Counted from the stretch's first letter, positions 25,738 through 35,122 are shown. The stretch: 64,000 bases of DNA from Alphaproteobacteria bacterium (GCA_013289445.1 JABCZZ010000001.1:68762-132761); one strand, 5' to 3'. The notes: generated by a model not told the origin, from the letters alone. Made by a program: numbers and translations.

Positions 25738-26463
25738 ATGGATACGAGCATCTATATCGCGCTGTCAAAAGAAACGGGCATCTTCCGCGACCTGGAAGTG
25801 ACTGCCAACAACCTCGCCAACGTCAATACTTCCGGCTATCAGGGCGAGGATTTACTGTTTAACGACTACCTCACCGCCGGCAGCAATCAGGAAGGCAAAG
25901 TCGCATTCACCAATGATATCGCCACCTATCGCAATATACAGCAAGGCTCCCTGCAGGTAACCAACGCGCCGCTGGATGCCGCCATTGAAGGCCGCGGCTA
26001 TTTTGCCGTGCAGACGCCGCTGGGCACACGCTACACGCGTAACGGTAACTTTAAGATCGATCCGAACGGCAATCTTACCACTTCCGAGGGATATACCGTG
26101 CTTGATGATAGTAATCAGGCGATTACCTTCGACACTATTGATCGCAAGATCGACATCCGCGAAGACGGCGGCATCACCGTCGACGGCGGCGAACGCGGCA
26201 ATATAAAAATCGTGCAGTTCGATAACGAGCAGCTCATGCACAAGGTCGGCAACACTCTCTACACTTCCGATGCCACTCCTCGCCCCGCCGACAATTACCG
26301 TGTCGTCGCCGGCGCGCTGGAGCGTTCCAATGTGCAGCCGTTTACTGCCATCACCCATCTTCTCTATGTTACCCGCAGCGCCAGCGACACGGCGAACCTG
26401 ATCAATACGATGTATACGCTGGAGCGCAATGCTTCCAACACACTCGCTAAAATCTACACCTGA
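25738..26463 (+). CDS. flgF: Flagellar basal-body rod protein FlgF
   Basis: FlgF is a proximal rod subunit of the flagellar basal body. The 241-residue protein has the N-terminal rod/hook signature as LEVTANNLANVNTSGYQGED and the middle block IEGRGYFAVQTPLGTRYTRNGNF. The C-terminal signature lies in RSASDTANLINTMYTLERN. It opens the flgF-flgG-flgA-flgH operon, with a sigma-54-like promoter upstream. The overall length matches FlgF rather than the longer hook protein FlgE. Confidence 0.95.
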   Translation: MDTSIYIALSKETGIFRDLEVTANNLANVNTSGYQGEDLLFNDYLTAGSNQEGKVAFTNDIATYRNIQQGSLQVTNAPLDAAIEGRGYFAVQTPLGTRYTRNGNFKIDPNGNLTTSEGYTVLDDSNQAITFDTIDRKIDIREDGGITVDGGERGNIKIVQFDNEQLMHKVGNTLYTSDATPRPADNYRVVAGALERSNVQPFTAITHLLYVTRSASDTANLINTMYTLERNASNTLAKIYT

Positions 26464-26494
26464 TAATAAAAAATAAAATCACAGGGAGCACACT

Positions 26495-27283
26495 ATGTTT
26501 CTTTCACTCGATATCGCCGCCACCGGCCTGCAGGCTCAGCAGACCAACGTCGACGTTATCTCGCAGAACTTGGCGAACTTAAGCACCACTGCCTATAAAC
26601 GCCAGCTGCCCGAATTCCGCGACCTGCTGTATCAGGATCTGCGCCGTGTGGGTGCAACCTCCAGCGATACCGGCACCATTATCCCGACCGGCGTTCAGCT
26701 GGGTCTGGGCGTGCAGACCTCTGCCATTCACCGCGATGTCCAGCAAGGTACGTTCAACAGCACGACGGAGCCGCTTGATCTCGCCATCAATGGCCGCGGC
26801 TATTTCCAGATTACCATGCCCGACGGCACCACTTCCTATACACGCGACGGTACGTTCCAGCTCTCTCCCACGGGTGAAATCGTGACCGCCGACGGTTTCC
26901 CGCTCACGCCAAACATCACGGTGCCGACGGACGCCACCGCCATCAGCATCAACACGTCGGGCGTAGTCGAAGCCACGATTCCCGCACAGATCAACCCCAG
27001 TAACATTGGCCAGATACAGCTTGCGACCTTCATCAATGAAAATGGTCTGCAGGCGCTGGGAGATAACCTCTATGCCGAAACCCAGGCGTCAAGCACCCCG
27101 GTTATCGGCACGCCGGGCCTTGATGGCGTGGGTTCCATCCAACAAGGCTTTCTTGAAAATTCCAACGTCAATCCGGTGACCGAAATCACCAATCTGATCG
27201 TGGCGCAGCGCGCTTATGAAATGAATACCAAGGTCATCACCGCAGCCGACCAGATGCTGCAAACCCTCTCGCAGGTAGGGTAA
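26495..27283 (+). CDS. flgG: Flagellar basal-body rod protein FlgG
   Basis: FlgG forms the distal rod of the flagellum. The 262-residue length is standard. It has the N-terminal TNVDVISQNLANLSTTAYKR, the block LAINGRGYFQITMPDGTTSY and the C-terminal ITNLIVAQRAYEMNTKVITA, followed by ADQMLQTLSQV. This combination is diagnostic. A GGGAG ribosome site precedes the ATG. The gene follows flgF after 31 nt and precedes flgA by 4 nt. Confidence 0.98.
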   Translation: MFLSLDIAATGLQAQQTNVDVISQNLANLSTTAYKRQLPEFRDLLYQDLRRVGATSSDTGTIIPTGVQLGLGVQTSAIHRDVQQGTFNSTTEPLDLAINGRGYFQITMPDGTTSYTRDGTFQLSPTGEIVTADGFPLTPNITVPTDATAISINTSGVVEATIPAQINPSNIGQIQLATFINENGLQALGDNLYAETQASSTPVIGTPGLDGVGSIQQGFLENSNVNPVTEITNLIVAQRAYEMNTKVITAADQMLQTLSQVG

Positions 27284-27287
27284 GGCC

Positions 27288-28049
27288 ATGAGGGCAATCC
27301 TTTTAACCATACTGGTCTCTACCTTTCTCTTCTGGCTCACTGACAGCAGCCTTGCCCAGATAGTGCAGCCGCCGGAACAAAACCACATTCTTACTGCCAA
27401 GGATGCTTCTGCCCTTGTCGCCGATGCGCTTTCGCGCGCAGGTGCCGGCGATGAGATCAAGGTTTCGCTCACTGGCATGCAGGATGAAGATGCGCTGGCC
27501 GTTGCCGCCAAACCCATCCATGCCGACATTGACGGCCTCGATCTGGACAAAGCGCATAATCGCTGGCAGGCCGTGCTGATCATCGAAGCCGACGGTAAGA
27601 ATCTCGCACCGGTAAAACTTTCCGGCCGCTATGATGAAATGGCCCAGGTGCCGATGCTCAAACGCCAGTTGCAGGCGGGCGACGTCATCAGCGAGGATGA
27701 TATAGAATGGAATCGCGAGCCGGTGCAGCATCTGCGCAAGAATACCATCACCGAAACCAGCGAGCTGATAGGCAAATCTCCCCGCCGCGTGATTTCGCAG
27801 GGCCGCGCCATCCGCCGTGAAGAAATCGCAAGCCCGGCCATTATCAATAAGGGGGCGCGTATCACGATTTACTACAAGTCACGCAATCTTGAAATCAAGA
27901 CGCTCGGAGAGGCTATCGACAGCGGCGCCAAAGGCGACGTGATCAGGGTTAAAAATGTTGCCAGCAAATCCATCATTCAAGGAACGGTGGAAAGCAGTGA
28001 TCTCGTACGCGTTACCTCTCCCGACAGCACTTCCGCGGAGGCCATGTGA
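27288..28049 (+). CDS. flgA: Flagellar P-ring chaperone FlgA
   Basis: FlgA is a periplasmic chaperone that helps assemble the P-ring (FlgI). The 253-residue protein starts with a signal peptide (hydrophobic residues 3-20, then DSSLAQ). Its C-terminal SAF-like domain contains VPMLKRQLQAGDVISEDDIE, IGKSPRRVISQGRAIRREEI and GDVIRVKNVASKSIIQGTV, the family hallmarks. It overlaps flgH at its stop codon. Confidence 0.95.
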   Translation: MRAILLTILVSTFLFWLTDSSLAQIVQPPEQNHILTAKDASALVADALSRAGAGDEIKVSLTGMQDEDALAVAAKPIHADIDGLDLDKAHNRWQAVLIIEADGKNLAPVKLSGRYDEMAQVPMLKRQLQAGDVISEDDIEWNREPVQHLRKNTITETSELIGKSPRRVISQGRAIRREEIASPAIINKGARITIYYKSRNLEIKTLGEAIDSGAKGDVIRVKNVASKSIIQGTVESSDLVRVTSPDSTSAEAM

Positions 28050-28795
28050 TGAAACGCAGTATTTTATTTGTACTCGTTGCCGCTACCTGCCTTTCAGGTT
28101 GCGCCGACACGCTCGCCAGGCTTGAAGGTATCGGCAAGCCGCCGGCTGAATCCAAAATCGCAGATCCGACTGCGCAGGCAGGCTATAAGCCGCTTACCTG
28201 GCCGCTGCCGGAATCTCCGGTGCCTGTGAAACCTCAAGCCAATTCACTCTGGCAACCCGGCGCACGCGCTTTCTTTCGTGATGGCCGCGCCGCCCGCGTC
28301 GGTGACGTGCTGCGCGTGAAAATCAACATCACTGACCAGGCGGAATTCGATAACAACACCACGAGCACGCGTACCACACAGGAAACCGTTCAGGCCCCAA
28401 CATTCTTTGGTTTTGAGCTCAAGCTGCCGTCCATTCCGTTCCTGAATCCCACACCGGCCAATCTGGTCAACGTCAACGGCTCCAACACACATGAAGGCAA
28501 CGTAACCGCCAAACGTAAGGAAACAGTGCAGACGCAGGTGGCCGCTATGGTCACGCAGGTGTTGCCCAATGGTAATTTCGTTATCAGCGGCAAGCAGGAA
28601 TTCCTGATGAACTATGATGTACGCGAAGTGTCAATCAAAGGCGTCGTGCGCCCGCAGGATATCGGCTCTGATAATACGGTCGATTCGACCCAGGTGGCCG
28701 AAGCACGCATCACTTACGGTGGCCACGGCCAGAACATGGATGCTCAGCAGCGTCGCTGGGGCAGCCAGGCTGTCGATATCATATCCCCGTTCTAA
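28049..28795 (+). CDS. flgH: Flagellar L-ring lipoprotein FlgH
   Basis: FlgH makes the outer-membrane L-ring around the flagellar rod. The 248-residue protein carries a lipobox with LSGC at residues 15-18, so Cys18 is lipidated. Family blocks are FRDGRAARVGDVLRVKINI, GNVTAKRKETVQTQVAAMVT and VLPNGNFVISGKQEFLMNY, and the ending is QAVDIISPF. The ATG at 28049 overlaps the flgA stop as TGATG. A GTG one codon earlier is possible but gives the same protein with one extra Met. A strong terminator follows. Confidence 0.97.
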   Translation: MKRSILFVLVAATCLSGCADTLARLEGIGKPPAESKIADPTAQAGYKPLTWPLPESPVPVKPQANSLWQPGARAFFRDGRAARVGDVLRVKINITDQAEFDNNTTSTRTTQETVQAPTFFGFELKLPSIPFLNPTPANLVNVNGSNTHEGNVTAKRKETVQTQVAAMVTQVLPNGNFVISGKQEFLMNYDVREVSIKGVVRPQDIGSDNTVDSTQVAEARITYGGHGQNMDAQQRRWGSQAVDIISPF

Positions 28796-28806
28796 TGAAG
28801 TATCTG

Positions 28807-28838
28807 GGGGAGTGTCGTAAGACGCTCCCCTATTTTTT
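28807..28838 (+). terminator. Rho-independent terminator after flgH
   Basis: GGGGAGTGTC (28807-28816) pairs with GACGCTCCCC (28821-28830) around the loop GTAA, with one G-T pair. It is followed by TATTTTTT. It lies 11 nt after the flgH stop and ends the flagellar operon. On the minus strand it lacks a T-run, so it serves mainly the plus direction. Confidence 0.9.
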
Positions 28839-28851
28839 GCTCGTTATAAAT

Positions 28852-30174
28852 CTAATTCGTTTTATAGACGAAGCAGGGTTCGTGCAGGTTGGAAAGAATC
28901 TGGCAGGCACCTTCTGCTTTCGCCTGCGTCAGGTTAACAAGCCGGGCGCGATGCACATTGGCGCCATCGCCATCGTCAGAAACCGCAATCTTTGAGCCTA
29001 CCAGCTGGCTGGGCGCCTGCTGCATCGCCTGCGAAGCGGCATTCGTTGCTTCACTGGCATGTGCAAATGCTCCCACCTGTATCCCCCACTCTTTCGCCTG
29101 AGACAACAACCCCGCTTGCGAAGAAGGTTTCACATCGTCGCCAGGCAGATCACCGCCGCCCTCGCCTTCAAGCGCCTCGTCGTTGCCCGCTGCCGGATAA
29201 GCAGAAACACTGCGGCGCGAAAGCGAGGCAAGCTGTTGTCTGCGTAAATCCCCCGGCGCTGTTGAAGAAGCAAGCTGAGTAAACGTCTGGTCAAGCAGAG
29301 CAATCATCTTATCATCACGTGCACGCGAAGTGGGACCGCCCATGACCACTGCCACCAGATGACGGCCATCGCGCGCCACCGAGGTCACAAGATTGAATCC
29401 CGAGGCACGGATATAGCCGGTCTTGATGCCATCAACGCCGTCATAGCGCGTCATCACGTGATTGTGCGTGACATAGGTGAGGCCGTGATAGCTGAAGGAT
29501 TCAGTTTTAAACACGGGGAAATACTGCGGGAAATTGCGGCGCAGTGCCATGCCCAGTATCGCCATGTCATGCGCGGTCGTGTGCTGGCCCGGATCGGGCA
29601 GCCCCGAAGCGTTTCTAAAGACAGTGTGCTTCATACCCAGCGAGCGGGCTTTGGCAGTCATTTTCTCGGCAAATCCGGATTCGCTGCCGCCCATCGCTTC
29701 GCCCAACGCCACTGCCGAGTCGTTGGCTGATCGTATGACGATGCTGAGGACGGCGTCCTTCACCGCAATACGCTCGCCGGGCTGCAACGCGATATTGGTC
29801 TGCGGCTGGCAGGCGGCATGTTCAGAAACCGGTATAGTCTGGTTCAGGCTCATCGTGCCATGCTTAAGCGCATCGAACGTGAGATACAGCGTCATCATCT
29901 TGGTAAGCGATGCGGGGTAACGCGGTGCATCGGGATTTTCCGATTCGAGCACCTTGCCACTGTCGGCATCGACGATATACGAGGCGGGTTGCGGACGCAC
30001 ATAGATGGCATGCGCATGACGGCGCAAATGGCCGTGCTTGTGCTTATGGTGTTTGCTTTTTGATGTCGTTTCCTGTGCTTGCGCTTCGCTTAAAGAGCCT
30101 GCCAGAGCCGCGCCCAGAAACATTGTTGCAAACAGCGCTGTTAAAAATGCGCGGTGTCTTCGAGTTGTATTCAT
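28852..30174 (-). CDS. dacA: D-alanyl-D-alanine carboxypeptidase with SPOR domain
   Basis: This 440-residue penicillin-binding protein trims the terminal D-Ala from peptidoglycan peptides. A signal peptide ends near AQAQ (about residue 34). An unusual His/Lys-rich linker follows (about 38-56, containing HHKHKHGHLRRHAHA). The catalytic motifs are SLTK (89-92), SAN (149-151) and KTG (251-253), the standard S11 peptidase set. The C-terminal 80 residues, from about 360 (GIQVGAFAHASEATNAA onward), form a SPOR domain, which binds denuded glycan at division sites. This DacA-SPOR fusion occurs in alphaproteobacteria. The gene stands alone between the flg terminator and the pilin cluster. Confidence 0.94.
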   Translation of the reverse strand: MNTTRRHRAFLTALFATMFLGAALAGSLSEAQAQETTSKSKHHKHKHGHLRRHAHAIYVRPQPASYIVDADSGKVLESENPDAPRYPASLTKMMTLYLTFDALKHGTMSLNQTIPVSEHAACQPQTNIALQPGERIAVKDAVLSIVIRSANDSAVALGEAMGGSESGFAEKMTAKARSLGMKHTVFRNASGLPDPGQHTTAHDMAILGMALRRNFPQYFPVFKTESFSYHGLTYVTHNHVMTRYDGVDGIKTGYIRASGFNLVTSVARDGRHLVAVVMGGPTSRARDDKMIALLDQTFTQLASSTAPGDLRRQQLASLSRRSVSAYPAAGNDEALEGEGGGDLPGDDVKPSSQAGLLSQAKEWGIQVGAFAHASEATNAASQAMQQAPSQLVGSKIAVSDDGDGANVHRARLVNLTQAKAEGACQILSNLHEPCFVYKTN

Positions 30175-30361
30175 GCCCTACCGTATCCGTTTTATTATTA
30201 AAATCCAATTGCTGCCGGATAGCCCATTGTAATAAAAATACCGGCTATAATCAAGCCCTAGCAGTGGAAAATGTAATTCTCCACCGTATTTAGCTAAAAC
30301 TTTAGCATCGCTTTGATCGCCGATACGCAAAAATTGAGAACGGTTTTTTTGGCTCGATTGA

Positions 30362-31186
30362 TCAAAAGCCGGTGGTCAGTATGAGTGCACAATGGGTGCC
30401 GGCATTATTGACATTGTAGACAAAAGTGCTGCCCGAAGCGATGGCACAGGTTGCATCGGCATACGCGCTTGTGGTTGAAATCGTGGTAATATTTCCGCTC
30501 GAAGGTACGCCATCATCATATTTACCGTCAAAGCTGGAAGCTTCGCCCGATGTCATTATCGGATTGATGGTAAAGCCTCCGGCAAAGTATCCGCCAACAA
30601 AAAATATATGGCCGTAATTACCGGGAAAAGCGCCATAAGTGGCGTCGCCAACAGGAACAGTCCCCGCGTAAACAATAGAGAACCCGGCGCCATTGAGTCG
30701 GCTGGAGGGCACGCTAACACCCGGCATATTATCCAGGGTTTGCCCTGCTAATTGAGAAATACCGGTATAGCTACCAGAAATCAGCTGCGCATTGGACAGA
30801 TGCTGCCAGAAAAGCTGAAGCTCATTCGAATTAATTGTAGTGAAAGTAAAAGGTGGCAACCAGTTATAGACGGAACCGTTATTATTGCCATTGCAGGTAA
30901 GCGTGCCACCCGGGCTCGCGCTGGCCGGAGCAGGCGGACACGTCGTCATCGCGCCCCAGAACGTCGTAGCATTGCCTATATCACCCGGCAGCGCTCCATA
31001 TTTGCTGGAAAATGTGCTCACCGCCGATTCATAACGCTGAGCATCCGTCATGATACTGTTGATTTTCGACTGGCGTATAAGCGACTGCGCCACAAGAATG
31101 CCCGCTGTAAGCAGCCCTATGATAACAAGAACAATCGCAAGTTCGATGAGGGTAAAGCCTGCGGCATTTCTTTTTAAAGACTTCAT
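30362..31186 (-). CDS. Type IV pilin-like protein, paralogue A
   Basis: This 274-residue protein has the prepilin signal MKSLKRNAAG, then FTLIELAIVLVIIGLL, cut after Gly10, with Glu at +5. The start at 31186 is chosen because it gives a leader of normal length; the frame is open to 31459 but runs into the neighbouring gene. After the helix come KYGALPGDIG, FWGAMTTCPP, CNGNNNG and a C-terminal KYDDGVPSSG-CALILTTGF ending. It is the last of three tandem genes with the same plan and is about 37 nt from the next. Such proteins form pili, pseudopili or related fibres; the machine here is unknown. Confidence 0.87.
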   Translation of the reverse strand: MKSLKRNAAGFTLIELAIVLVIIGLLTAGILVAQSLIRQSKINSIMTDAQRYESAVSTFSSKYGALPGDIGNATTFWGAMTTCPPAPASASPGGTLTCNGNNNGSVYNWLPPFTFTTINSNELQLFWQHLSNAQLISGSYTGISQLAGQTLDNMPGVSVPSSRLNGAGFSIVYAGTVPVGDATYGAFPGNYGHIFFVGGYFAGGFTINPIMTSGEASSFDGKYDDGVPSSGNITTISTTSAYADATCAIASGSTFVYNVNNAGTHCALILTTGF

Positions 31187-31223
31187 TGCTTCATCACTCT
31201 TTTCGTTCCTGTCCGTATGCAGG

Positions 31224-32036
31224 TTAAAATCCTGTGGCAAGAATAAGCGCACACTGAATGCCAGGCATCGCAACGTTATATACATTGGCCGTACCATTGT
31301 TCGTCGTACAGCCTGATGTATTGCCCCACCCCGATCCACTGCTGAACGTGAATACATTTCCTGTGGCGGGTGAGCCGTCATCATATTTACTATCAAAACT
31401 TTGGGCCTCATCCGTGGTAAGGATGGCATTGGCCGGGTACATGCCCACCTCACGCCCACCTAAAAAATACACGTGCATTGTACCTCTAGAAAAGAAAGCG
31501 GGCGCATTATCCCCCAGATAGATAATACCGATACCCATTCCGTTTAGTCGGCCTGCGGGAATATTGACGCCGGGCACGCTGTCGATCCATAAAGTGGGGC
31601 CCGCTGCAGCGGTATAGGTACCGGGAATCATTCCCGCAATTGCCAGATGTTGCCAGTAGGTGAACTCCTCCGCATAATTGGTGCCGGACGAGACTGCGGA
31701 TGACCAGGCATAGACCATGCCATTGCCATCGCCATTGCAGGTGAGCGTTCCTACAGCGGGTGGCGACCCATACCCTGTCGGGCAGCTCGACTGCGCTCCC
31801 CAGTAGCTGGTGGCATTGGGCATATCGCCCGGCAAAGCATTATATTTCTGCGCAAAAGTATTCGTGGCGGCAATGTAGCGCTGCGCATCCGCCATGGTGC
31901 CATTGATCTGTGATTGGCGCAGCAGGGTCTGGCCAACGAAAATAGAGCCTGCAAGTAATGCTATAATAATGAGTACCACCGACATTTCGATGAGTGTAAA
32001 ACCCTGCTCGCCATTTTTTAAAGACACGTTTCGCAT
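31224..32036 (-). CDS. Type IV pilin-like protein, paralogue B
   Basis: This 270-residue protein begins MRNVSLKNGEQG, then FTLIEMSVVLIIIALLAG, with cleavage expected after Gly12. It shares KYNALPGDMPNATSYWG, a CNGDGNG motif, SVPGVNIPAGRLNGMGIGI, KYDDGSPATG and the CALILATGF ending with its neighbours. The start at 32036 lies 5 nt after the stop of paralogue C; an upstream ATG at 32072 would overlap that gene. Four cysteines are visible in the mature part. Its best reading is a minor or specialised pilin made together with the other two. Confidence 0.87.
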   Translation of the reverse strand: MRNVSLKNGEQGFTLIEMSVVLIIIALLAGSIFVGQTLLRQSQINGTMADAQRYIAATNTFAQKYNALPGDMPNATSYWGAQSSCPTGYGSPPAVGTLTCNGDGNGMVYAWSSAVSSGTNYAEEFTYWQHLAIAGMIPGTYTAAAGPTLWIDSVPGVNIPAGRLNGMGIGIIYLGDNAPAFFSRGTMHVYFLGGREVGMYPANAILTTDEAQSFDSKYDDGSPATGNVFTFSSGSGWGNTSGCTTNNGTANVYNVAMPGIQCALILATGF

Positions 32037-32041
32037 CTGCC

Positions 32042-32884
32042 TTAAAATCCTGTGGTGATGATGAAAGCGCATAAATTGCCGGTAACATTTATGTTATACA
32101 CAAACGTGCTGCCCGACGCCAATGCACAGGTCGGAGTTCCCCATGGCGCTCCTGTGGAAAAAGTCTGTATGGCGCCAGTGGAAGGCACGCCGTCGTCATA
32201 TTTGTTGTCGAATGCCTGCGCTTCATATGCGGTGACGATTGGATTCATCGTATAACTGCCGCTGTCCTGTCCGCCAACAAAAAACACATGTCCGTAATTC
32301 GTAGTCGTTGAAAATGTCACGCCGAGCCCGTTTACTCCCACGTAAATCACGCTATAGCCGAGCCCGGTGATGCGCCCTTTGGCAACATTGCTCCCCGGCA
32401 CGCTATCGATAATTCCGGCAGGTCCAGGCGCTCCTATGTAGTTTCCCGAGATCAGTTGCGCGTTCGTAAGATGCTGCCAGAAATAAAACATCTCTGAGTA
32501 GTTCTGCGCGCTTGTAGACACTATGGCATTGTACCACTGATAAATTTGCCCATTGCCATCGCCATTGCAAGTGGCGGACGATGCACCGGTCGCTTCCGAA
32601 TTGGTGGCGGGGCAAGTGGTCTGACTCCCCCAATAATTGGTGGCGGTGGCCATATCGCCCGGCAGCGCATTGTATTTTTCCGAAAATGTTTTCACCGCGC
32701 TTGTGTAACGCTGCATGTCTACGATGATGCTGCTGATCTGTGACTGGCGAATGAGTGACTGCGCCACGAGAATGCCGCCCACGAGTCCGCCGATAATAAC
32801 CAATACGACGGAGAGCTCGATAAGCGTGAATCCCTGCATGCGTAACAATGCAGAAGATCGTTTTAAGAGGCTTGGCATTCGCAT
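32042..32884 (-). CDS. Type IV pilin-like protein, paralogue C
   Basis: This 280-residue protein is the first gene of the tandem trio. Its leader is longer (18 residues) and ends in MQG before FTLIELSVVLVIIGGLVGG. The shared family features are KYNALPGDMATATNYWG, a CNGDGNG motif, YWQHL-like FYFWQHLTNAQLISGNY, SVPGSNVAKGRITGLGYSV, KYDDGVPSTG and the CAFIITTGF end. An ATG two codons downstream (32878) is an equally good start. The transcript probably begins in the 58-nt gap above it. Confidence 0.87.
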   Translation of the reverse strand: MRMPSLLKRSSALLRMQGFTLIELSVVLVIIGGLVGGILVAQSLIRQSQISSIIVDMQRYTSAVKTFSEKYNALPGDMATATNYWGSQTTCPATNSEATGASSATCNGDGNGQIYQWYNAIVSTSAQNYSEMFYFWQHLTNAQLISGNYIGAPGPAGIIDSVPGSNVAKGRITGLGYSVIYVGVNGLGVTFSTTTNYGHVFFVGGQDSGSYTMNPIVTAYEAQAFDNKYDDGVPSTGAIQTFSTGAPWGTPTCALASGSTFVYNINVTGNLCAFIITTGF

Positions 32885-32942
32885 TTCCCGTTAGATATTT
32901 TCTTTATAGTATAATGGAAAAATCCGTGATCATACAGCATTC

Positions 32943-33674
32943 TTACACTCCGGCGGGCTGCACCGTCGAAGGGACATATACTTTGCGCGCGCGCACACGC
33001 GCTTTCTGCGCGGCCGGGGCATAAATCTGTTTTTCCGCCTCGACGATGAGTACGCCTCCGAAGGCCGCAAAGAACCGGCTGCCCACCACTTCTAAAAACC
33101 GTGCAGCCCTTAAAATATAGCGCCGGGTTGAAGGGGGGAAAAATAAAGCCGCAGTCGTATGCAGCGGCGTGAAGGACTGTTCGGACAGAAGCTGACGGAA
33201 TTGCCAGGCTGAAAACGGCTGGCCGTAAGCAAACGGGCTGCCGGGTGCCCGCGCCCAGATGCCGCGGCGGTTGGGCACCACGACAAGCAGGCGGCCCGCC
33301 GGCGAAAGCACACGCCATATTTCCGATAACATCGGGCGCACCTGCTCACTGTTTTCAAGCGCGTGCACCACCAGCACGCGGTTAATGCTGTTGTCGGCAA
33401 ACGGCAGTTCGGCTTCATCGGTCATCAGGGAAAGGTTGCGCGCATTAGGCGGCCAGTGAATCACGCCTTGCGGAGCAGGCATGCAGGCAAAAATACTCTG
33501 CGCCTCACCGACAAACGACGCCAGATAGGGAGTGGCAAATCCAAGACCCACCACGGAATCGCCTTTAGCCTGGCCCCACAGAGCACTAATACGGCGGCGC
33601 AGGCTTAAACAGGCAATCTGTCCCAATGCAGAAGCATAAAATTCCTTGAGTGCGATGACATCTGGCCAGAGCAT
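32943..33674 (-). CDS. Class I SAM-dependent methyltransferase
   Basis: This 243-residue protein has the methyltransferase type 11 layout. VVGLGFATPYLASF serves as the cofactor-binding glycine loop. ELPFADNSINRVLVVHALE follows, with the later block EIWRVLSPAGRLLVVVPNR, the post-motif of the family. The substrate is unknown. The gene lies 1 nt past smpB, in a dapA-smpB-methyltransferase run, so it is co-transcribed. Similar genes beside lipid or quinone pathways exist, but nothing here indicates such a role. Confidence 0.85.
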   Translation of the reverse strand: MLWPDVIALKEFYASALGQIACLSLRRRISALWGQAKGDSVVGLGFATPYLASFVGEAQSIFACMPAPQGVIHWPPNARNLSLMTDEAELPFADNSINRVLVVHALENSEQVRPMLSEIWRVLSPAGRLLVVVPNRRGIWARAPGSPFAYGQPFSAWQFRQLLSEQSFTPLHTTAALFFPPSTRRYILRAARFLEVVGSRFFAAFGGVLIVEAEKQIYAPAAQKARVRARKVYVPSTVQPAGV

Positions 33675-33675
33675 A

Positions 33676-34167
33676 TTACTTCTTCAACATCCCTCGTTGC
33701 TGGCGTTCCCAGTCGCGCTTCTTGATGGTCTCGCGCTTATCGAATTCCTTTTTGCCTTTGCCCAGGCCCATGAGAACCTTCACAATACCGCGTGCATTGA
33801 AATACATTTTCAGCGGCACCAGCGAAAATCCCTTCACTTTCACCTGACCGATGAACTTGCTCATCTGTTTTTTATGCACCAGCAATTTACGTGCGCGTTT
33901 GGGTTCGTGGTTATTGCGATTGCCGGCGATATAGACCGGGATATCCAGATTGAATATCCATAGTTCGCCTTTCATTTCGCCTGCATGCGCGTCATTGATA
34001 TTGGAGCGTCCCAACCGCAGTGATTTAACTTCCGTGCCGGTCAACACGATGCCCGCCTCGAACGTTTCTTCGATAAAATAATTATAGCGCGCCTTGCGGT
34101 TCTCAGCGATCAGCTTACCGTGATCTTTTTTTGCCTTTTCGTTGGGCGTGCCTTTTTTCGGCGGCAT
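33676..34167 (-). CDS. smpB: SsrA-binding protein SmpB
   Basis: SmpB brings tmRNA to stalled ribosomes for trans-translation. The 163-residue protein shows NRKARYNYFIEETFEAGIVL, TGTEVKSLRLGRSNINDAHA, YAPYV-like positions and the RKLLVHKKQM block, and ends with a basic tail (RETIKKRDWERQQRGMLKK). It overlaps the dapA stop as TGATG. The tmRNA gene itself is not seen in this window. Confidence 0.97.
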   Translation of the reverse strand: MPPKKGTPNEKAKKDHGKLIAENRKARYNYFIEETFEAGIVLTGTEVKSLRLGRSNINDAHAGEMKGELWIFNLDIPVYIAGNRNNHEPKRARKLLVHKKQMSKFIGQVKVKGFSLVPLKMYFNARGIVKVLMGLGKGKKEFDKRETIKKRDWERQQRGMLKK

Positions 34168-35039
34168 CAGATAAGCCCGGCCTTCTGGACGGCTTCACGA
34201 ATACGCGTTTTGCAGGTATCGGAGGGTTCCACCAATGGCAGGCGCAGATTGCCGGTGCATTTATTCATCAGTGAAATGGCATATTTCACCGGGCCCGGAC
34301 TGGTCTCAAGGAACATCGCCTGATGTAGCGGCACCAGTTTGTCGTGCAAGGCAAGCGCTTCGATATAATCGCCCGCAAGTGTCTTGTTCTGCACCTCGGC
34401 GCATAGTTTCGGCGCCACATTGGAGGTTACCGAGATGCACCCCACCCCGCCCTGCGCATTGAAGGCGACTGCCGTCATGTCTTCGCCGGAAAGCTGAATA
34501 AACTCCGCGCCAAGACGGGCACGCAGCGTGCTCACACGCGCAAGATCGCCGGTGGCATCTTTGAGCCCGACGATATTGGGCAGCTTGGCAAGGCGCTCCA
34601 ATGTCTCGTCGGAAATATTGATGACCGAACGGCCGGGAATGTTATAGACGATCACCGGCAACTCCACCGCTTCAGTGATGGCCTTGTAATGCTGCACAAT
34701 GCCCTCGGGCGTCGGCTTGTTATAATAGGGACTGACGATAAGCGCGCCATCCGCACCCGCTTTTTTGGCATGGCGCGTAAACATGATCGCTTCTTCGGTG
34801 GAGTTAGCCCCCGTGCCCGCAAGCACCCTGACGCGTCCTTTAGCAGCCTCAACGCAGAGGCTCACCACACGGTTATGCTCTTCATAGGTCAAGGTCGGCG
34901 ATTCACCGGTAGTGCCGCACGGCACTAGACCATGCACGCCCTCGGCGATCTGCCATTCAACAAACGTACCGAACGCCTTTTCATCCACCTTGCCGTTTTT
35001 AAACGGCGTCACCAGCGCGGTATAGAGTCCACGAAACAT
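34167..35039 (-). CDS. dapA: 4-hydroxy-tetrahydrodipicolinate synthase
   Basis: DapA condenses pyruvate and aspartate semialdehyde, the first committed step to lysine and diaminopimelate. The 290-residue TIM-barrel protein has the Schiff-base lysine at 160 in VGLKDATGD and the catalytic tyrosine at 132 in IVYNIPGRS. It also has the [11 protein letters not shown] loop (about 40-50). The gene starts the dapA-smpB-methyltransferase run. dapF, another gene of the same pathway, lies separately at 61325. Confidence 0.97.
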   Translation of the reverse strand: MFRGLYTALVTPFKNGKVDEKAFGTFVEWQIAEGVHGLVPCGTTGESPTLTYEEHNRVVSLCVEAAKGRVRVLAGTGANSTEEAIMFTRHAKKAGADGALIVSPYYNKPTPEGIVQHYKAITEAVELPVIVYNIPGRSVINISDETLERLAKLPNIVGLKDATGDLARVSTLRARLGAEFIQLSGEDMTAVAFNAQGGVGCISVTSNVAPKLCAEVQNKTLAGDYIEALALHDKLVPLHQAMFLETSPGPVKYAISLMNKCTGNLRLPLVEPSDTCKTRIREAVQKAGLI

Positions 35040-35122
35040 ATGATTATCCTAAGAATACGGGGGCGAATATTCGCCGATTTGCGCCTGCATGTCTAGCAGA
35101 TTCAGGCTTTTATGCCCGCCCG

